Origin: Gammaproteobacteria bacterium
Lineage (GTDB): Bacteria; Pseudomonadota; Gammaproteobacteria; Chromatiales; Sedimenticolaceae
Assembly: GCA_020445165.1 (NCBI GenBank)
Contig: JAGRHE010000002.1
Coordinates: forward strand, 1-53,891
Length of the DNA stretch: 53,891 nt
Reading direction: 5' to 3'
The notes below the pieces were generated by a model. That model had not been told where the DNA came from, searched no databases, and saw only the letters and a list, made by a program, of their open reading frames with translations. Within the stretch, counting starts at the first letter, position 1; each line of letters starts with the position of its first letter. This document shows positions 36,092 to 44,785 of the stretch, in pieces. The translations under genes were made by a program, and so were the position numbers.

Positions 36092-37057
36092 TCAGGCGCT
36101 GTGCGGGACCGGCCTGCTGGCGGCCGCAGCCTGTTCGTCGGCGGTGATGCGCGCGACCAGCTCGGCCAGCACGGTGTCACTGCGATCGTTGGCCACCTGG
36201 CAGGTGCCGGCCGCACCGTGTCCGCCGCCACCATAGCCCAGGCACAGTTCACCGACATTGGTGACGCAACCCCGGTCGAGGATCGACTTGCCGATCGCGA
36301 ACACGGTGTTCTGCTGCTTCAGGCCCCACATCGCGTGGATCGAGATATTGCACTGCGGGAACAGCGCATAGATCGTGAACCGGTTGGTGGCATAGATGGT
36401 TTCTTCGTCGCGCAGGTCGAGCACGACCAGGTTGTCGTGCACCGCGCTGCAGCGCTGGATCTGTTCGCGCGCCTTCTGCTCATGCGAGCGGTACAGCTCG
36501 ACCCGTTCCTGCACATCGGGCAGCTGCAGGATCTGTTCGATCGAATGGTCACGACAGGCGTCGATCAGCTGCATCATCAGCTGGTAGTTGGAGATCGTGA
36601 AATCTCGGAAACGTCCGAGCCCGGTGCGGGCGTCCATCAGAAAGTTGAGCAGTACCCAGCCGTCCGGATTCAGGATCTCGTCACGGCTGAACTGGGCCGA
36701 GTCGCCCTTGTCGACAGCCTCCATGATGTCATCCGACACATTCGGAAATGCGGCCGCGCCGCCGTAGTAGTCGTACACGACGCGCGCCGCCGAGGGCGCC
36801 TCGGGGATGATGACGTGATTGTCGCGCTTCCCGTTGCGGAGGGTTTCGCTGAGGTGGTGATCGAAGGCCAGATGGCAACCTTCGACATACGGCAGGTTGG
36901 TCGTGATGTCGGCGGCGCCGATCTCGATCTTGCCGTCCTGCATGTCCTTGGGATGAACGAACAGGATGTCGTCGATCATCTGCAGCTCCTTGAGCAGCAC
37001 CGCACAGACCAGGCCATCGAAATCGCTGCGCGTTACGAGACGGTATTTTTTGGACAT
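36092..37057 (-). CDS. DHH-family phosphoesterase
   Basis: A 321-residue cytoplasmic DHH/DHHA1 phosphoesterase. The N-terminal RSDFDGLVCAVLLKEL and the eponymous FDHHLSE motif supply the metal-binding aspartates and histidines; the C-terminal DHHA1 domain has LGYGGGGHGAAGTCQV. Family members are exopolyphosphatases, nano-RNases or pAp phosphatases, and sequence alone does not choose among them; the layout is not that of RecJ. GGGAGA lies six bases before ATG 37057. It is upstream of the TAXI-MBL gene on the same strand with 144 bases between, and divergent from the SLC13 gene. Confidence 0.86.
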   Translation of the reverse strand: MSKKYRLVTRSDFDGLVCAVLLKELQMIDDILFVHPKDMQDGKIEIGAADITTNLPYVEGCHLAFDHHLSETLRNGKRDNHVIIPEAPSAARVVYDYYGGAAAFPNVSDDIMEAVDKGDSAQFSRDEILNPDGWVLLNFLMDARTGLGRFRDFTISNYQLMMQLIDACRDHSIEQILQLPDVQERVELYRSHEQKAREQIQRCSAVHDNLVVLDLRDEETIYATNRFTIYALFPQCNISIHAMWGLKQQNTVFAIGKSILDRGCVTNVGELCLGYGGGGHGAAGTCQVANDRSDTVLAELVARITADEQAAAASRPVPHSA

Positions 37058-37274
37058 TAGGATTCTCCCGCTGCGTCGGTTGTCGGCAGGCGATGCCGGG
37101 CCTGCCCGTTAATCCAGAAATGACGGCCCGGATCCGGCGAACTTGAGCGAGTCCGGCCAGTCCGGAGTCCGGCGACCGCTGTCGCCGGAGCGGCAGCGAG
37201 CGGTGGACAAGAACCCCGATCGTCGACTTGAATGACCGACATGGCCCCGCTGAATCACGGTGGGAGCGAGCAGT

Positions 37275-37280
37275 GAGGAG
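37275..37280 (+). promoter_or_regulatory. Ribosome binding site selecting GTG 37290
   Basis: GAGGAG nine bases before the GTG at 37290. The frame stays open to 37260, but only GTG 37290 has such a site and it begins directly ahead of the first membrane helix. Confidence 0.55.
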
Positions 37281-37289
37281 TACGCAGCC

Positions 37290-39110
37290 GTGAGCTGGCA
37301 GATCGGATTCGTCTATGCGCTGGTCGGCATGGCGATCGCGTTGTTCTTCAGCGGCCGGGTACGCCTCGATCTCACCGCCGCCATGGTGATCATCGCGCTC
37401 GCGCTCAGCGGCATCCTGACACCGGCCGAGGCGGTTGCCGGCTTCGGCAACCCACTCGTGATGTTGATTGCCGGCCTGTTCGTGGTCAGCGAGGGCCTGG
37501 CGCGGACCGGTGTCGCCGCCTGGGTCGGGCTCCGCATCGCCAGCCTGGCCAGCGCCAGCGAGGCACGCCTGATCCTGCTGCTGATGCCGGTGGTCGCGAT
37601 CCTGTCGGCGTTCATGAGTTCGACCGGCGTGGTCGCATTGTTCATACCCGTGGTCTTGAGCCTGGCGCGCGAAGCCGGCATCGCCGCTGCGCGCCTGTTG
37701 CTGCCGGTTGCCGTCGCCTCGCTGATCGGCGGCATGCTGACCCTGATCGGCACACCGCCCAACCTGGTCGTGAACCGCGCGCTGATCGATGCCGGGCTGC
37801 CCGGCTTCAACTTCTTCGATTTCACGCTGATCGGCGGCGCGATCCTGGTTGCCGCGATCGGCTACATGCTGACGCTGGGCCGACATGCACTGCCAAAAGG
37901 TGAATCGGCCGAACCGGCCAACCGGCGCAGGCGTCTGCACGAGATGGCCGAGGTCTACGGCATCCAGGACAGCCTGCACCGGCTGCGGGTCCAGGCCGGC
38001 TCGACGCTGGTCGGGCACACGGTTGGTGAAGTCGGCCTGCGCCGCCATCACCAATTGACGGTGATCGCACTGGAGCGCCAAGGCACCCTGTTGAGCTCGC
38101 TGCAGCCGGTGCTGATCGAGACCCGCCTGCGCGCCAACGACATCCTGATCGTGTCCGCCTCCAAGGCGGCGCTCGGCGAACACGGCGCAACGCTCGGCCT
38201 GGTCGACCTCGGCTTTCCGCATGGCCTGCAACGTCGCTTTCGTGAAAGCTTCGGCGTCGCCGAGGCACTGGTTGTACCGGGCTCGCCACTGATCGGCAGG
38301 ACGGTCCACCAGGGCAGTCTGCGCGAGCGGCAGAGGGTCAATGTGTTGTCCCTGCGCCGCGGCGAGGGCGCGCTGGCACTGGATTTTCAGTCGACGGTGC
38401 TGCAAGCCGGCGACATCCTGCTGGTCGCCGGTTCCTGGAACGATCTCGAACGACTCGCCGGACCACGCCGCGACCTGCTGCTGCTCGAGATGCCCGAGGA
38501 GATCAGCGAGCGCACCTGGCACGGCAACCAGGCACCGTGGGCGGTCGTGATCACGCTGGCGATGCTGGTGCTGATGGCGTTTCAGCTCACGTCCAACCTG
38601 GTCGCGGTGATGCTGGCGGCGTTCGCCATGGTCGTGACCCGTTGCATCGAGATGGAAGAGGCCTACCGCTCGATGAACTGGCAGAGCCTGGTGCTGATCG
38701 CCGGCATGCTGCCGCTGGCCGATGCGCTGGAAAAGACCGGCGGCGCCGGCCTGATCGTGGCCGGCCTCACCGACCTGTTCCGCGATCTTGGGCCACACGC
38801 GATCCTGGCCGGACTTTTCGTTCTGACGTCCCTGCTCAGCCAGTTCATATCCAACACCGCCACCACGGTGCTGATCGCACCGATCGCGCTGACCCTGGCG
38901 GTCGACCTCGGCCATGCGCCGGCGGCATTCCTGATGACGGTCGCGATCGCCGCATCGACGGCATTCGCCACCCCGGTCGCCTCGCCGGTCAACACCCTGA
39001 TCCTGGCACCCGGACGCTACAGCTTCCGTGACTTCCTCAAGCTCGGCATTCCACTGCAGCTGATCGCGCTGCTGCTGACGGTGATCCTGGTGCCACTGGT
39101 GTTCGGCTGA
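37290..39110 (+). CDS. SLC13-type permease with two RCK_C domains
   Basis: A 606-residue inner-membrane transporter of the SLC13/ArsB-like superfamily. Membrane helices occupy residues about 1-195 and 410-606, with the conserved hairpin segments VVAILSAFMSSTGVVALFIP and FISNTATTVLIAPIALTLAV, and the substrate-loop TLIGTPPNLVVN and FATPVASPVNTL. Between them lie two TrkA-C/RCK_C domains (LVGHTVGEVGLRRHHQLTVI and LIGRTVHQGSLRERQRVNVL). This layout is the sodium-coupled sulfate/dicarboxylate type; which anion is carried cannot be read from the sequence. GTG start with GAGGAG upstream. It converges with the LpxH-like gene, 21 bases apart. Confidence 0.88.
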   Translation: MSWQIGFVYALVGMAIALFFSGRVRLDLTAAMVIIALALSGILTPAEAVAGFGNPLVMLIAGLFVVSEGLARTGVAAWVGLRIASLASASEARLILLLMPVVAILSAFMSSTGVVALFIPVVLSLAREAGIAAARLLLPVAVASLIGGMLTLIGTPPNLVVNRALIDAGLPGFNFFDFTLIGGAILVAAIGYMLTLGRHALPKGESAEPANRRRRLHEMAEVYGIQDSLHRLRVQAGSTLVGHTVGEVGLRRHHQLTVIALERQGTLLSSLQPVLIETRLRANDILIVSASKAALGEHGATLGLVDLGFPHGLQRRFRESFGVAEALVVPGSPLIGRTVHQGSLRERQRVNVLSLRRGEGALALDFQSTVLQAGDILLVAGSWNDLERLAGPRRDLLLLEMPEEISERTWHGNQAPWAVVITLAMLVLMAFQLTSNLVAVMLAAFAMVVTRCIEMEEAYRSMNWQSLVLIAGMLPLADALEKTGGAGLIVAGLTDLFRDLGPHAILAGLFVLTSLLSQFISNTATTVLIAPIALTLAVDLGHAPAAFLMTVAIAASTAFATPVASPVNTLILAPGRYSFRDFLKLGIPLQLIALLLTVILVPLVFG

Positions 39111-39131
39111 TCGGCTGGGTGGCGACGCGGA

Positions 39132-40001
39132 TCAGGCGCGTTCCTGCCAGGCAGGCAGCGAGGCATCGTCGGCCTCGGTCAGAAACGCCGGCGCCGGCTG
39201 CCCATCGACTACCGGCTGTCGCGCAGGCCGGGTCAACCGGGCCTCGCTGAACAGCACCGACTGCTCGTCCGCCCAGTGCAGGATACTCAGGCTGCCATCC
39301 TGCTTCTCGACCATGGCGGTACAGCTCTCGACCCAGTCACCGGTATTGCAGTACAGCACTTCATCGATGTAGCGCAGTTCCGCCTTGTGGATATGACCGC
39401 AGACCACGCCGTCGACACCCTGGCGCCGGGCCTCGTCGGCCACCAGGCCCTCGAAATCGGAGATGAAGTTCACCGCATTCTTGACCTTGTGCTTGAGATA
39501 GGCCGACAGCGACCAGTACGGATAACCGAGACGGCGCCTGACGCGGTTGAAGTGGTGATTCACAACCAGCGCGAGCTCGTAGGCCCAGTCGCCGAGCAGG
39601 GCCAGCCACTTGGCATAGCGCACCACGCCGTCGAAACGGTCGCCATGCAGCATCAGTATCCGACGGCCGTCCGCCGTGGTATGCACCGGCTCTTCGAGGA
39701 TCTCGATCCCACCGAACTGCAGTTCGAGGAAGTCACGCAGGAACTCGTCGTGGTTGCCGGGCACATAGACCACCCGGCTGCCCTTGCGTGCCTTGCGCAG
39801 CATCTTCTGCACCACGTCGTTATGCAGCTTGGGCCAGTACCAGCTCTTCTTCAGTCGCCAGCCGTCGATGATGTCGCCGAGCAGGTAGATGCAGTCGGCA
39901 TCGTGCTGCCTGATGAAGTCGAGCAGGAATTCGGCCTTGCAGCCGCGCGTCCCGAGGTGGACGTCTGACAACCAGATCGATCGGTAGTGTCTTGCACTCA
40001 T
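39132..40001 (-). CDS. LpxH-like metallophosphoesterase (UDP-2,3-diacylglucosamine diphosphatase family)
   Basis: A 289-residue calcineurin-fold phosphoesterase. Metal-binding motifs are in order: SDVHLGTRGCKAEF, YLLGDIIDGW, VPGNHDEFLRDF, LMLHGDRFDGV and CGHIHKAELRYI. The KKSWYWPKLHNDVVQKML segment and overall length place it with the LpxH-like group of 260-290 residues, annotated as UDP-2,3-diacylglucosamine diphosphatases but not necessarily the lipid A enzyme itself, since canonical LpxH is about 240 residues. The frame is open to 40217, but homology begins at ATG 40001 (MSARHYRSIWLSDVHL). Confidence 0.84.
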   Translation of the reverse strand: MSARHYRSIWLSDVHLGTRGCKAEFLLDFIRQHDADCIYLLGDIIDGWRLKKSWYWPKLHNDVVQKMLRKARKGSRVVYVPGNHDEFLRDFLELQFGGIEILEEPVHTTADGRRILMLHGDRFDGVVRYAKWLALLGDWAYELALVVNHHFNRVRRRLGYPYWSLSAYLKHKVKNAVNFISDFEGLVADEARRQGVDGVVCGHIHKAELRYIDEVLYCNTGDWVESCTAMVEKQDGSLSILHWADEQSVLFSEARLTRPARQPVVDGQPAPAFLTEADDASLPAWQERA

Positions 40002-40241
40002 CGCTGCTCGCCCGCTACCTGGCACTTCGATGCGCGCGATACTGGCAGGGCAGTGTGTCAGGAGGATTACGCAAACCGGCAGGCCCGGCCGGCAGCCGGC
40101 TCTGCATCTCTGCGTGGTGAGGGCTTCGCAGAGAATGCACCTCGTGCCTCGGCCCCGGCTGAAGAGAACGCCCGAATCGGGCAATATAGCTATGATGCTG
40201 CAAGGCGCTGTTGGCAACGTATCCGGGCAGGGAGATCATCG

Positions 40242-40970
40242 ATGCAAGGCAACTGGTTACGCATTCCATTGGCATTCGTGTGTGCCGCAACCACCCTGGT
40301 GGGCGCAGCAGAAGAAACGACTGCCTCGCTCAAGGGCGAAGCGCTGCAGGAGACCTATCGCGAACAGGCACCGGTGAGCGGACAGGTGGTCGCGGGCATA
40401 GCGCTTGCGGGGTTCGGCCCCGGCAGCAATCCGGTCTCACTCGTGGTACCGCAAGCGCTCGCCGGAAAGAGTGTATGCGTGCGGGTGTTGTCGCGAGACG
40501 GTCGCTACTGGTCGCAGAATACGTTCGACCTGCCGCGGCAGATCTCGACGGCCGTCGTGGAGCTCGACTATCCGTCGGAATATTCGGAATACCTGGGCAG
40601 CCTGACGCCCGACCAACTCGCGATCCGTGTGGAAGGTGGCGAGTGCGGCCAGGAGCAGGTACTGTCGCCGCTTCTCGCCGGCGCGCCGAGGTCATCGGCG
40701 ACTGGCGAGAAAAAGGAACTGCTGGTCTTCGTCAATGCAGCCCGCGCCGACACTTACCTGGTCGCCAGCGATGGTCGGGTGCCCCCCAACCGCAAACGCT
40801 GCGAGTTGATTGAAGAAGGCCGGCGGACGAGCTTCGACACCATTTGCACCATCGAGCTTGGCGTTTTCGAGCCACTGCCCGAAAGCTTGTCGATCAGGCT
40901 CCTTCGACGTCGGTACGAGCGTGCGTTCCCGCCAACAGAATTCTCCGTAGCACTTCCCGAAGCGAACTAG
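40242..40970 (+). CDS. Unrecognised exported protein, first gene of three-gene operon
   Basis: A 242-residue exported protein (signal peptide MQGNWLRIPLAFVCAATTLV, GAA) with GGGAG seven bases before ATG 40242. The body is beta-rich with four Cys (KSVCVRVLS, GGECGQEQ, RKRCELIEEG, DTICTIELG) that could form two disulfides. No known domain is recognised. It is followed after six bases by a membrane-anchored protein gene and then by an exported protease-like gene, all on the same strand, indicating an operon with a common envelope task. It is divergent from the LpxH-like gene across about 240 bases. Confidence 0.7.
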   Translation: MQGNWLRIPLAFVCAATTLVGAAEETTASLKGEALQETYREQAPVSGQVVAGIALAGFGPGSNPVSLVVPQALAGKSVCVRVLSRDGRYWSQNTFDLPRQISTAVVELDYPSEYSEYLGSLTPDQLAIRVEGGECGQEQVLSPLLAGAPRSSATGEKKELLVFVNAARADTYLVASDGRVPPNRKRCELIEEGRRTSFDTICTIELGVFEPLPESLSIRLLRRRYERAFPPTEFSVALPEAN

Positions 40971-40976
40971 ACAGCC

Positions 40977-41906
40977 ATGTCAGCTATCGGTTCATTCAGC
41001 ATCCGCTCCGTCGAACTCACGTTCGTGATCGTGCTGGTCATGCTGCTGGTCCTCTGGGACCGGGCCAAGATATTCACGTTCGAGATCGCGACCGAGGTGG
41101 TCAGCATCACGATTACCGACCCAGTGCTGTCGCACTGGCAGGTAGGACGTGCCACTCTGCTGGACGACCCGTTCGACGATGCCGGCAGCCGGGTCCTCGA
41201 CGAATTTTCGCTGGTCACCATCACGCCCGGCACACAGGTCCGGATCCAGCGACACGGCGTGCAGGAGGTGCATGTCCGCCTGCAAAGGGCCGATGGCGAA
41301 TCCGCCGGTGCAATAACGCCATCAACCGGTGATGCGATGAAGATCGGCGAATGGGCACTGCTCCGTATCGTGCCCGACAAGCTGCCCATCGTGCTGCCGT
41401 TTCGTGGATTGCTCGCGGTCGGCGAGGACGTGGGCCCGGGCGTGAGTAGTCTGCTGCTGAGCGGTGATATCAGCGTTATCGAGGCGCAGGCGATCGGCAG
41501 GACGCACTATGTCGCCGGCAACCAACGCCTCGAATCGGGTGACCGTGTAATCCCGATGCATGCAGAAACCCTGCTGCGACCCGGGCCAACCAAGGCTAGC
41601 ATGGACGGTTTCATTCGGGTCGAGCCGGCGCAGGGCTTTTCCGATCCGACCGACGGCTTGCTGTTGGTCGCGCATGGCGAGGCAGACTACGTGCAGGTCG
41701 ATCGGCTCGGCAGCGCAGGCTACGAGATTCGCGCATCGCGCTGGGCGCGTTTCCTGCACGATCCGCTGCTCGCCGCGATCGTGGCGATAATGACCCTGTT
41801 GATACTTATGATCGAGTTCTCTTCCAAGTGCGCCGGCCTGTTGAAGCCGGCACGGCAGGCGCACGTTAGCGATGGCGACAAACATGAACCGGACACAGAC
41901 CGCTAG
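40977..41906 (+). CDS. Unrecognised membrane-anchored protein, second gene of three-gene operon
   Basis: A 309-residue protein with an N-terminal membrane helix (VELTFVIVLVMLLVLW) and a second one near the C terminus (LLAAIVAIMTLLILMI), placing about 220 beta-rich residues (VVSITITDPVLSHWQVG, VRIQRHGVQEVHVRL, EWALLRIVPDKLPIVLPFRG) in the periplasm. The domain resembles no family I can name. It starts six bases after the preceding gene and its end overlaps the protease-like gene by 35 bases if that gene starts at 41872, so the three are coupled. The two-anchor architecture suggests a scaffold or receptor for its exported neighbours. Confidence 0.7.
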   Translation: MSAIGSFSIRSVELTFVIVLVMLLVLWDRAKIFTFEIATEVVSITITDPVLSHWQVGRATLLDDPFDDAGSRVLDEFSLVTITPGTQVRIQRHGVQEVHVRLQRADGESAGAITPSTGDAMKIGEWALLRIVPDKLPIVLPFRGLLAVGEDVGPGVSSLLLSGDISVIEAQAIGRTHYVAGNQRLESGDRVIPMHAETLLRPGPTKASMDGFIRVEPAQGFSDPTDGLLLVAHGEADYVQVDRLGSAGYEIRASRWARFLHDPLLAAIVAIMTLLILMIEFSSKCAGLLKPARQAHVSDGDKHEPDTDR

Positions 41907-43005
41907 CGGGTACACGACACGTGGCATTTGCCTGGCGACCCTGCTGGCCGGTGCGCTCAGCGGTATGTCGCTGCCGGCTGTCGCCAGCGATCGACCTGCA
42001 TCGGCATTCGTTAATTCGGTCGAGCAGGGGCAAGCGCAGTTGCTGACTCGTCTTGGTGAATGCTACGCGGTCACGCCGGCGCACGTCATGGGCAAAGAGT
42101 GGTACGCGTCACTGGTCGGCCAGGGTGGCGGTGCCGCACGTGGCGACGGCGACCTGTTGCAGACTTTCGGCTACGACCTGGCGATCCTGCGCGTGACCGG
42201 CGGGCTCGCGCGCAACTGTGGCGGTGCGCTCGGCCGGGTCGCCATACTGGACAAGCTGCTTTCCGGCGCGTCGTCCGGCAGCGTACTGTCGATCAATGCA
42301 GACGGCAGTGTGACGCGGCGCAATGTGACGCTGAACGATGCGGGTCTGCTGTACGTGCGCATGCGCCCACGTACTGCACAGGATGAGCTGTTCCAGGGGT
42401 TGAGCGGTAGCCTGCTCGAGGTCGCCGGACAACCGGTTGGCATCCTGATGTCGGTCGATGCATCCACCGGCGAGGGCAAGGCATTGCGCTACGATCGTGC
42501 GGTCGAGACTCTGCGCCCGTTCTTCGGCATGAGCCCTGCGACCGCGGCCACCGAAGCCGCGCCGAAACCGGTTGATGCGACGCCGGCGTCGCAGCCCGAG
42601 ATCGCCTCGTGGAGCAGCTCCCCGCTCAGTGCTGATGTGCGTGCTGCAAACCTTGTCGACGGTAATGACGCGACCACCTGGTACGCCGTTGCCGATGCTT
42701 TTCCACTCGAACTGGTGTTCGACCTGCCGGGCAAACGCCCTTGGGCCATCGATCATCTACGCCTGATTGGTACCGGAGTCGAGCCACGCCAGCGCCTGCC
42801 AAAGGATTTCGAGGTAATGATCAGCAACAATACTGCGGGAAACTGGGTGCCGGTCAGCAGCGGCACCTACTTCACGCGCGACGACAGCAAGCAGGTGGTC
42901 TTCGCCCCGGTGCGTGCGCGACGGCTGATGCTACGCCTGTACTCGAACTGGGGTGACGCGGATGCGGTCGGCCTCTCCGGGGTCGAAATCGGCCGAGCAG
43001 AGTGA
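41872..43005 (+). CDS. Exported trypsin-like serine protease with C-terminal discoidin-like domain
   Basis: A 377-residue exported protein. After a signal peptide (ICLATLLAGALSGMSLPAVA) comes a trypsin-like fold with all three triad positions: His in YAVTPAHVM, Asp in YDLAILRV and Ser in QGLSGSLLE. From about residue 245 a F5/8-type C (discoidin-like) sugar-binding domain follows (ASWSSSPLSADVRAANLVDG, DATTWYA, HLRLIGTG, ISNNTAGNWVPV, RLMLRLYSNWGDADAVGLSG). The protease half is short and unusual, so it could be an HtrA-like relative or a binding protein. ATG 41884 is an alternative start. It is the third gene of the operon and converges with the next minus-strand gene, nine bases apart. Confidence 0.75.
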   Translation: MATNMNRTQTASGYTTRGICLATLLAGALSGMSLPAVASDRPASAFVNSVEQGQAQLLTRLGECYAVTPAHVMGKEWYASLVGQGGGAARGDGDLLQTFGYDLAILRVTGGLARNCGGALGRVAILDKLLSGASSGSVLSINADGSVTRRNVTLNDAGLLYVRMRPRTAQDELFQGLSGSLLEVAGQPVGILMSVDASTGEGKALRYDRAVETLRPFFGMSPATAATEAAPKPVDATPASQPEIASWSSSPLSADVRAANLVDGNDATTWYAVADAFPLELVFDLPGKRPWAIDHLRLIGTGVEPRQRLPKDFEVMISNNTAGNWVPVSSGTYFTRDDSKQVVFAPVRARRLMLRLYSNWGDADAVGLSGVEIGRAE

Positions 43006-43014
43006 AGCGGGACC

Positions 43015-43623
43015 CTATTGCAGGCGGATCCGACCCGGGAAAGTGCCCGCCCAACCGCCCCTGCAGCCCAGTTCGCCAACCAGTTCGGCACCATCGGCAA
43101 GGACGAAACTACCGCTACAGTAGTTTTGCGCAAATTCGATGCCGGTACCGGCGATCTGGCCGGCGCCGTTCCGATAGCTCCCCTTCGTTTCGAAGCGACC
43201 GGTTTTCTCGTCGACATTCTCGATGGTGAAGACATAATTGTCGCCCCATTCCAGCAATGCTTTCTTCTGGCTGTCTGTGGGATCGCCGATGTCGTCGATC
43301 CTGATCGCCACCGTCTGCAGATCGGCCATCTTGTTGATCAGGCAAACGCCACGCATGGCCTGGTCGGCACTGTTGAAGCAAACCCCGTAGGCCAGTTCGC
43401 GCATCGCGACGTCGGACGACTTGAGCATCACGTCCAGCGCCGCGAGGCGCACGGTCTGGTCCGGGTTGTTCAGTAGCGCGCGGAACTCCTTGATCTTGTC
43501 CGCCCGCGCCTGGATCTTCTGCAGCAGCGCCTCGGCACTGTCGTCGGCCAAGGCGGCAGTTGGCAGGCTGGCGGCCAGGACCGCGATGCAGAAACAACGG
43601 GGCAGGTTGAACGGCAGTTCCAT
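43015..43623 (-). CDS. Hypothetical exported protein
   Basis: A 202-residue protein with a signal peptide (LPRCFCIAVLAASLPTAALA) and an N-terminal helical part (AEALLQKIQARADKIKEFRA, DQTVRLAALDVMLKSSDVAM), followed by a beta-rich part with Cys pairs (YGVCFNSADQ, GVCLINK, NYCSGSF, LGCRGGW). The helical part looks HEAT-like: NPDQTVRLAALDVML. No catalytic motif. ATG 43623 is preceded by GAGGAAA. It converges with the three-gene operon and is divergent from the lipid-sugar cluster, and could belong functionally to either or neither. Confidence 0.72.
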   Translation of the reverse strand: MELPFNLPRCFCIAVLAASLPTAALADDSAEALLQKIQARADKIKEFRALLNNPDQTVRLAALDVMLKSSDVAMRELAYGVCFNSADQAMRGVCLINKMADLQTVAIRIDDIGDPTDSQKKALLEWGDNYVFTIENVDEKTGRFETKGSYRNGAGQIAGTGIEFAQNYCSGSFVLADGAELVGELGCRGGWAGTFPGRIRLQ

Positions 43624-43759
43624 GGGCGTTTCCTCAACTCGTGCAGTCTGGCGGCAAGAGTAGCCTGATGTCAGTGCGCACACCATCCGGCGCGGCAGGC
43701 AAAACGATGGCGATGGCCGCCTTGCCCGCGCCTTGCGGTGCTAACATCGACGCCATGCA

Positions 43760-44764
43760 TTGCATCGCCCGCACCGCAACGTGCTGACCCGCCTGTCCTG
43801 GCAGCAGATCGGCAGGCCGTTGTCATGGTCCATCCTGCTGGGTTGCACTGCCTATGCGGCCGTCGTCGTGGCCGGCTATGGCCCATCGATATCCGATGCA
43901 TCGCAGCGTCTCGGTTTCGCCGGTTGGGGCACGCTACTGGCATTGTCCCTGGCCAATTACCTGCTGCGATACCTGCGCTGGCACGGCTACCTGCGGTTTC
44001 TCGGCGACCGTGTGGCCCCCGGGCTGCATCTCGCCTACTACCTCGCCGGGTTCGCGTTCACGACGACACCGGGCAAGCTCGGCGAGGCTGTGCGCTCGCT
44101 CTATCTTCGCCGTCATACGGTCAGCTTCACCCACAGCCTGTCGGCATTGTTCGTCGAACGCTTCCTCGATGTCCTGGCGATGGCCCTGTTGGCGCTTGCC
44201 GTTGCCTGGTCCCTCGAAGACACCCGCCTGCCCGCCATCGCTGCCGCACTGGTGGTCGTCGCCCTGTTGATCCTGCTGCGCTGGCCGCGACTGCATACAT
44301 GGCTTGCCGCCATCAGCCAACCAGAGCGGACGAACGGCCTGCGTGCCGCCATCGCCAGGCTGGCGTCGCTGCTGCAGACATCGGCCGCCCTGCTCGCCCC
44401 GTCAGCGCTGTACGGCGGCCTGATGATCGGCCTGATCGCCTGGGCCGCTGAGGGGGTCGGACTGTGGCTGATACTCGACACGCTGGGGACCGGGACACCG
44501 CTTTACCAGGCGATCGGCATCTACGCGGCCGCGGTGCTCGCCGGCGCACTGTCCTTCATCCCGGGAGGTCTGGGCAGCACCGAAGCGGTGATGGTCCTGC
44601 TGCTGAGTTTTGCCGGCGTCGACACGGCCGATGCGCTCGCCGCCACGCTCATCTGTCGCATCGTTACGCTCTGGTTTGCGGTCGCCATCGGAATGCTGGT
44701 GATCGCCGGGCTCGAGACGAAGGGCATTCATTTTTCACGCATGGACGCCGATACCGGCAGTTGA
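43760..44764 (+). CDS. YbhN/UPF0104-type membrane protein (flippase-like, LPG-synthase TM region)
   Basis: A 334-residue protein with about eight to nine membrane helices. Signature segments of the lysylphosphatidylglycerol synthase TM/UPF0104 family are present: YYLAGFAFTTTPGKLGEAVR, SLSALFVERFLDVLAMALLA and ALSFIPGGLGSTEAVMVLLL. Members are implicated in lipid-linked substrate handling or translocation. Heading the UbiA-DprE-like cluster, it could move the polyprenyl-phospho-sugar across the membrane, an inference from context. No ATG fits; TTG 43760 is used, with GTG 43781 as alternative, and neither has a good ribosome site. The HAD-UbiA gene follows after 21 bases. Confidence 0.8.
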   Translation: MHRPHRNVLTRLSWQQIGRPLSWSILLGCTAYAAVVVAGYGPSISDASQRLGFAGWGTLLALSLANYLLRYLRWHGYLRFLGDRVAPGLHLAYYLAGFAFTTTPGKLGEAVRSLYLRRHTVSFTHSLSALFVERFLDVLAMALLALAVAWSLEDTRLPAIAAALVVVALLILLRWPRLHTWLAAISQPERTNGLRAAIARLASLLQTSAALLAPSALYGGLMIGLIAWAAEGVGLWLILDTLGTGTPLYQAIGIYAAAVLAGALSFIPGGLGSTEAVMVLLLSFAGVDTADALAATLICRIVTLWFAVAIGMLVIAGLETKGIHFSRMDADTGS

Positions 44765-44785
44765 ACCCAAAGATCCCGTCACCTC

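Noticed and set aside
36729..38915. 728-codon minus-strand frame across the DHH and SLC13 genes
   Set aside because: Compositionally biased shadow (Gln/Asp/His-rich) that crosses a divergent intergenic region and two well-supported genes.
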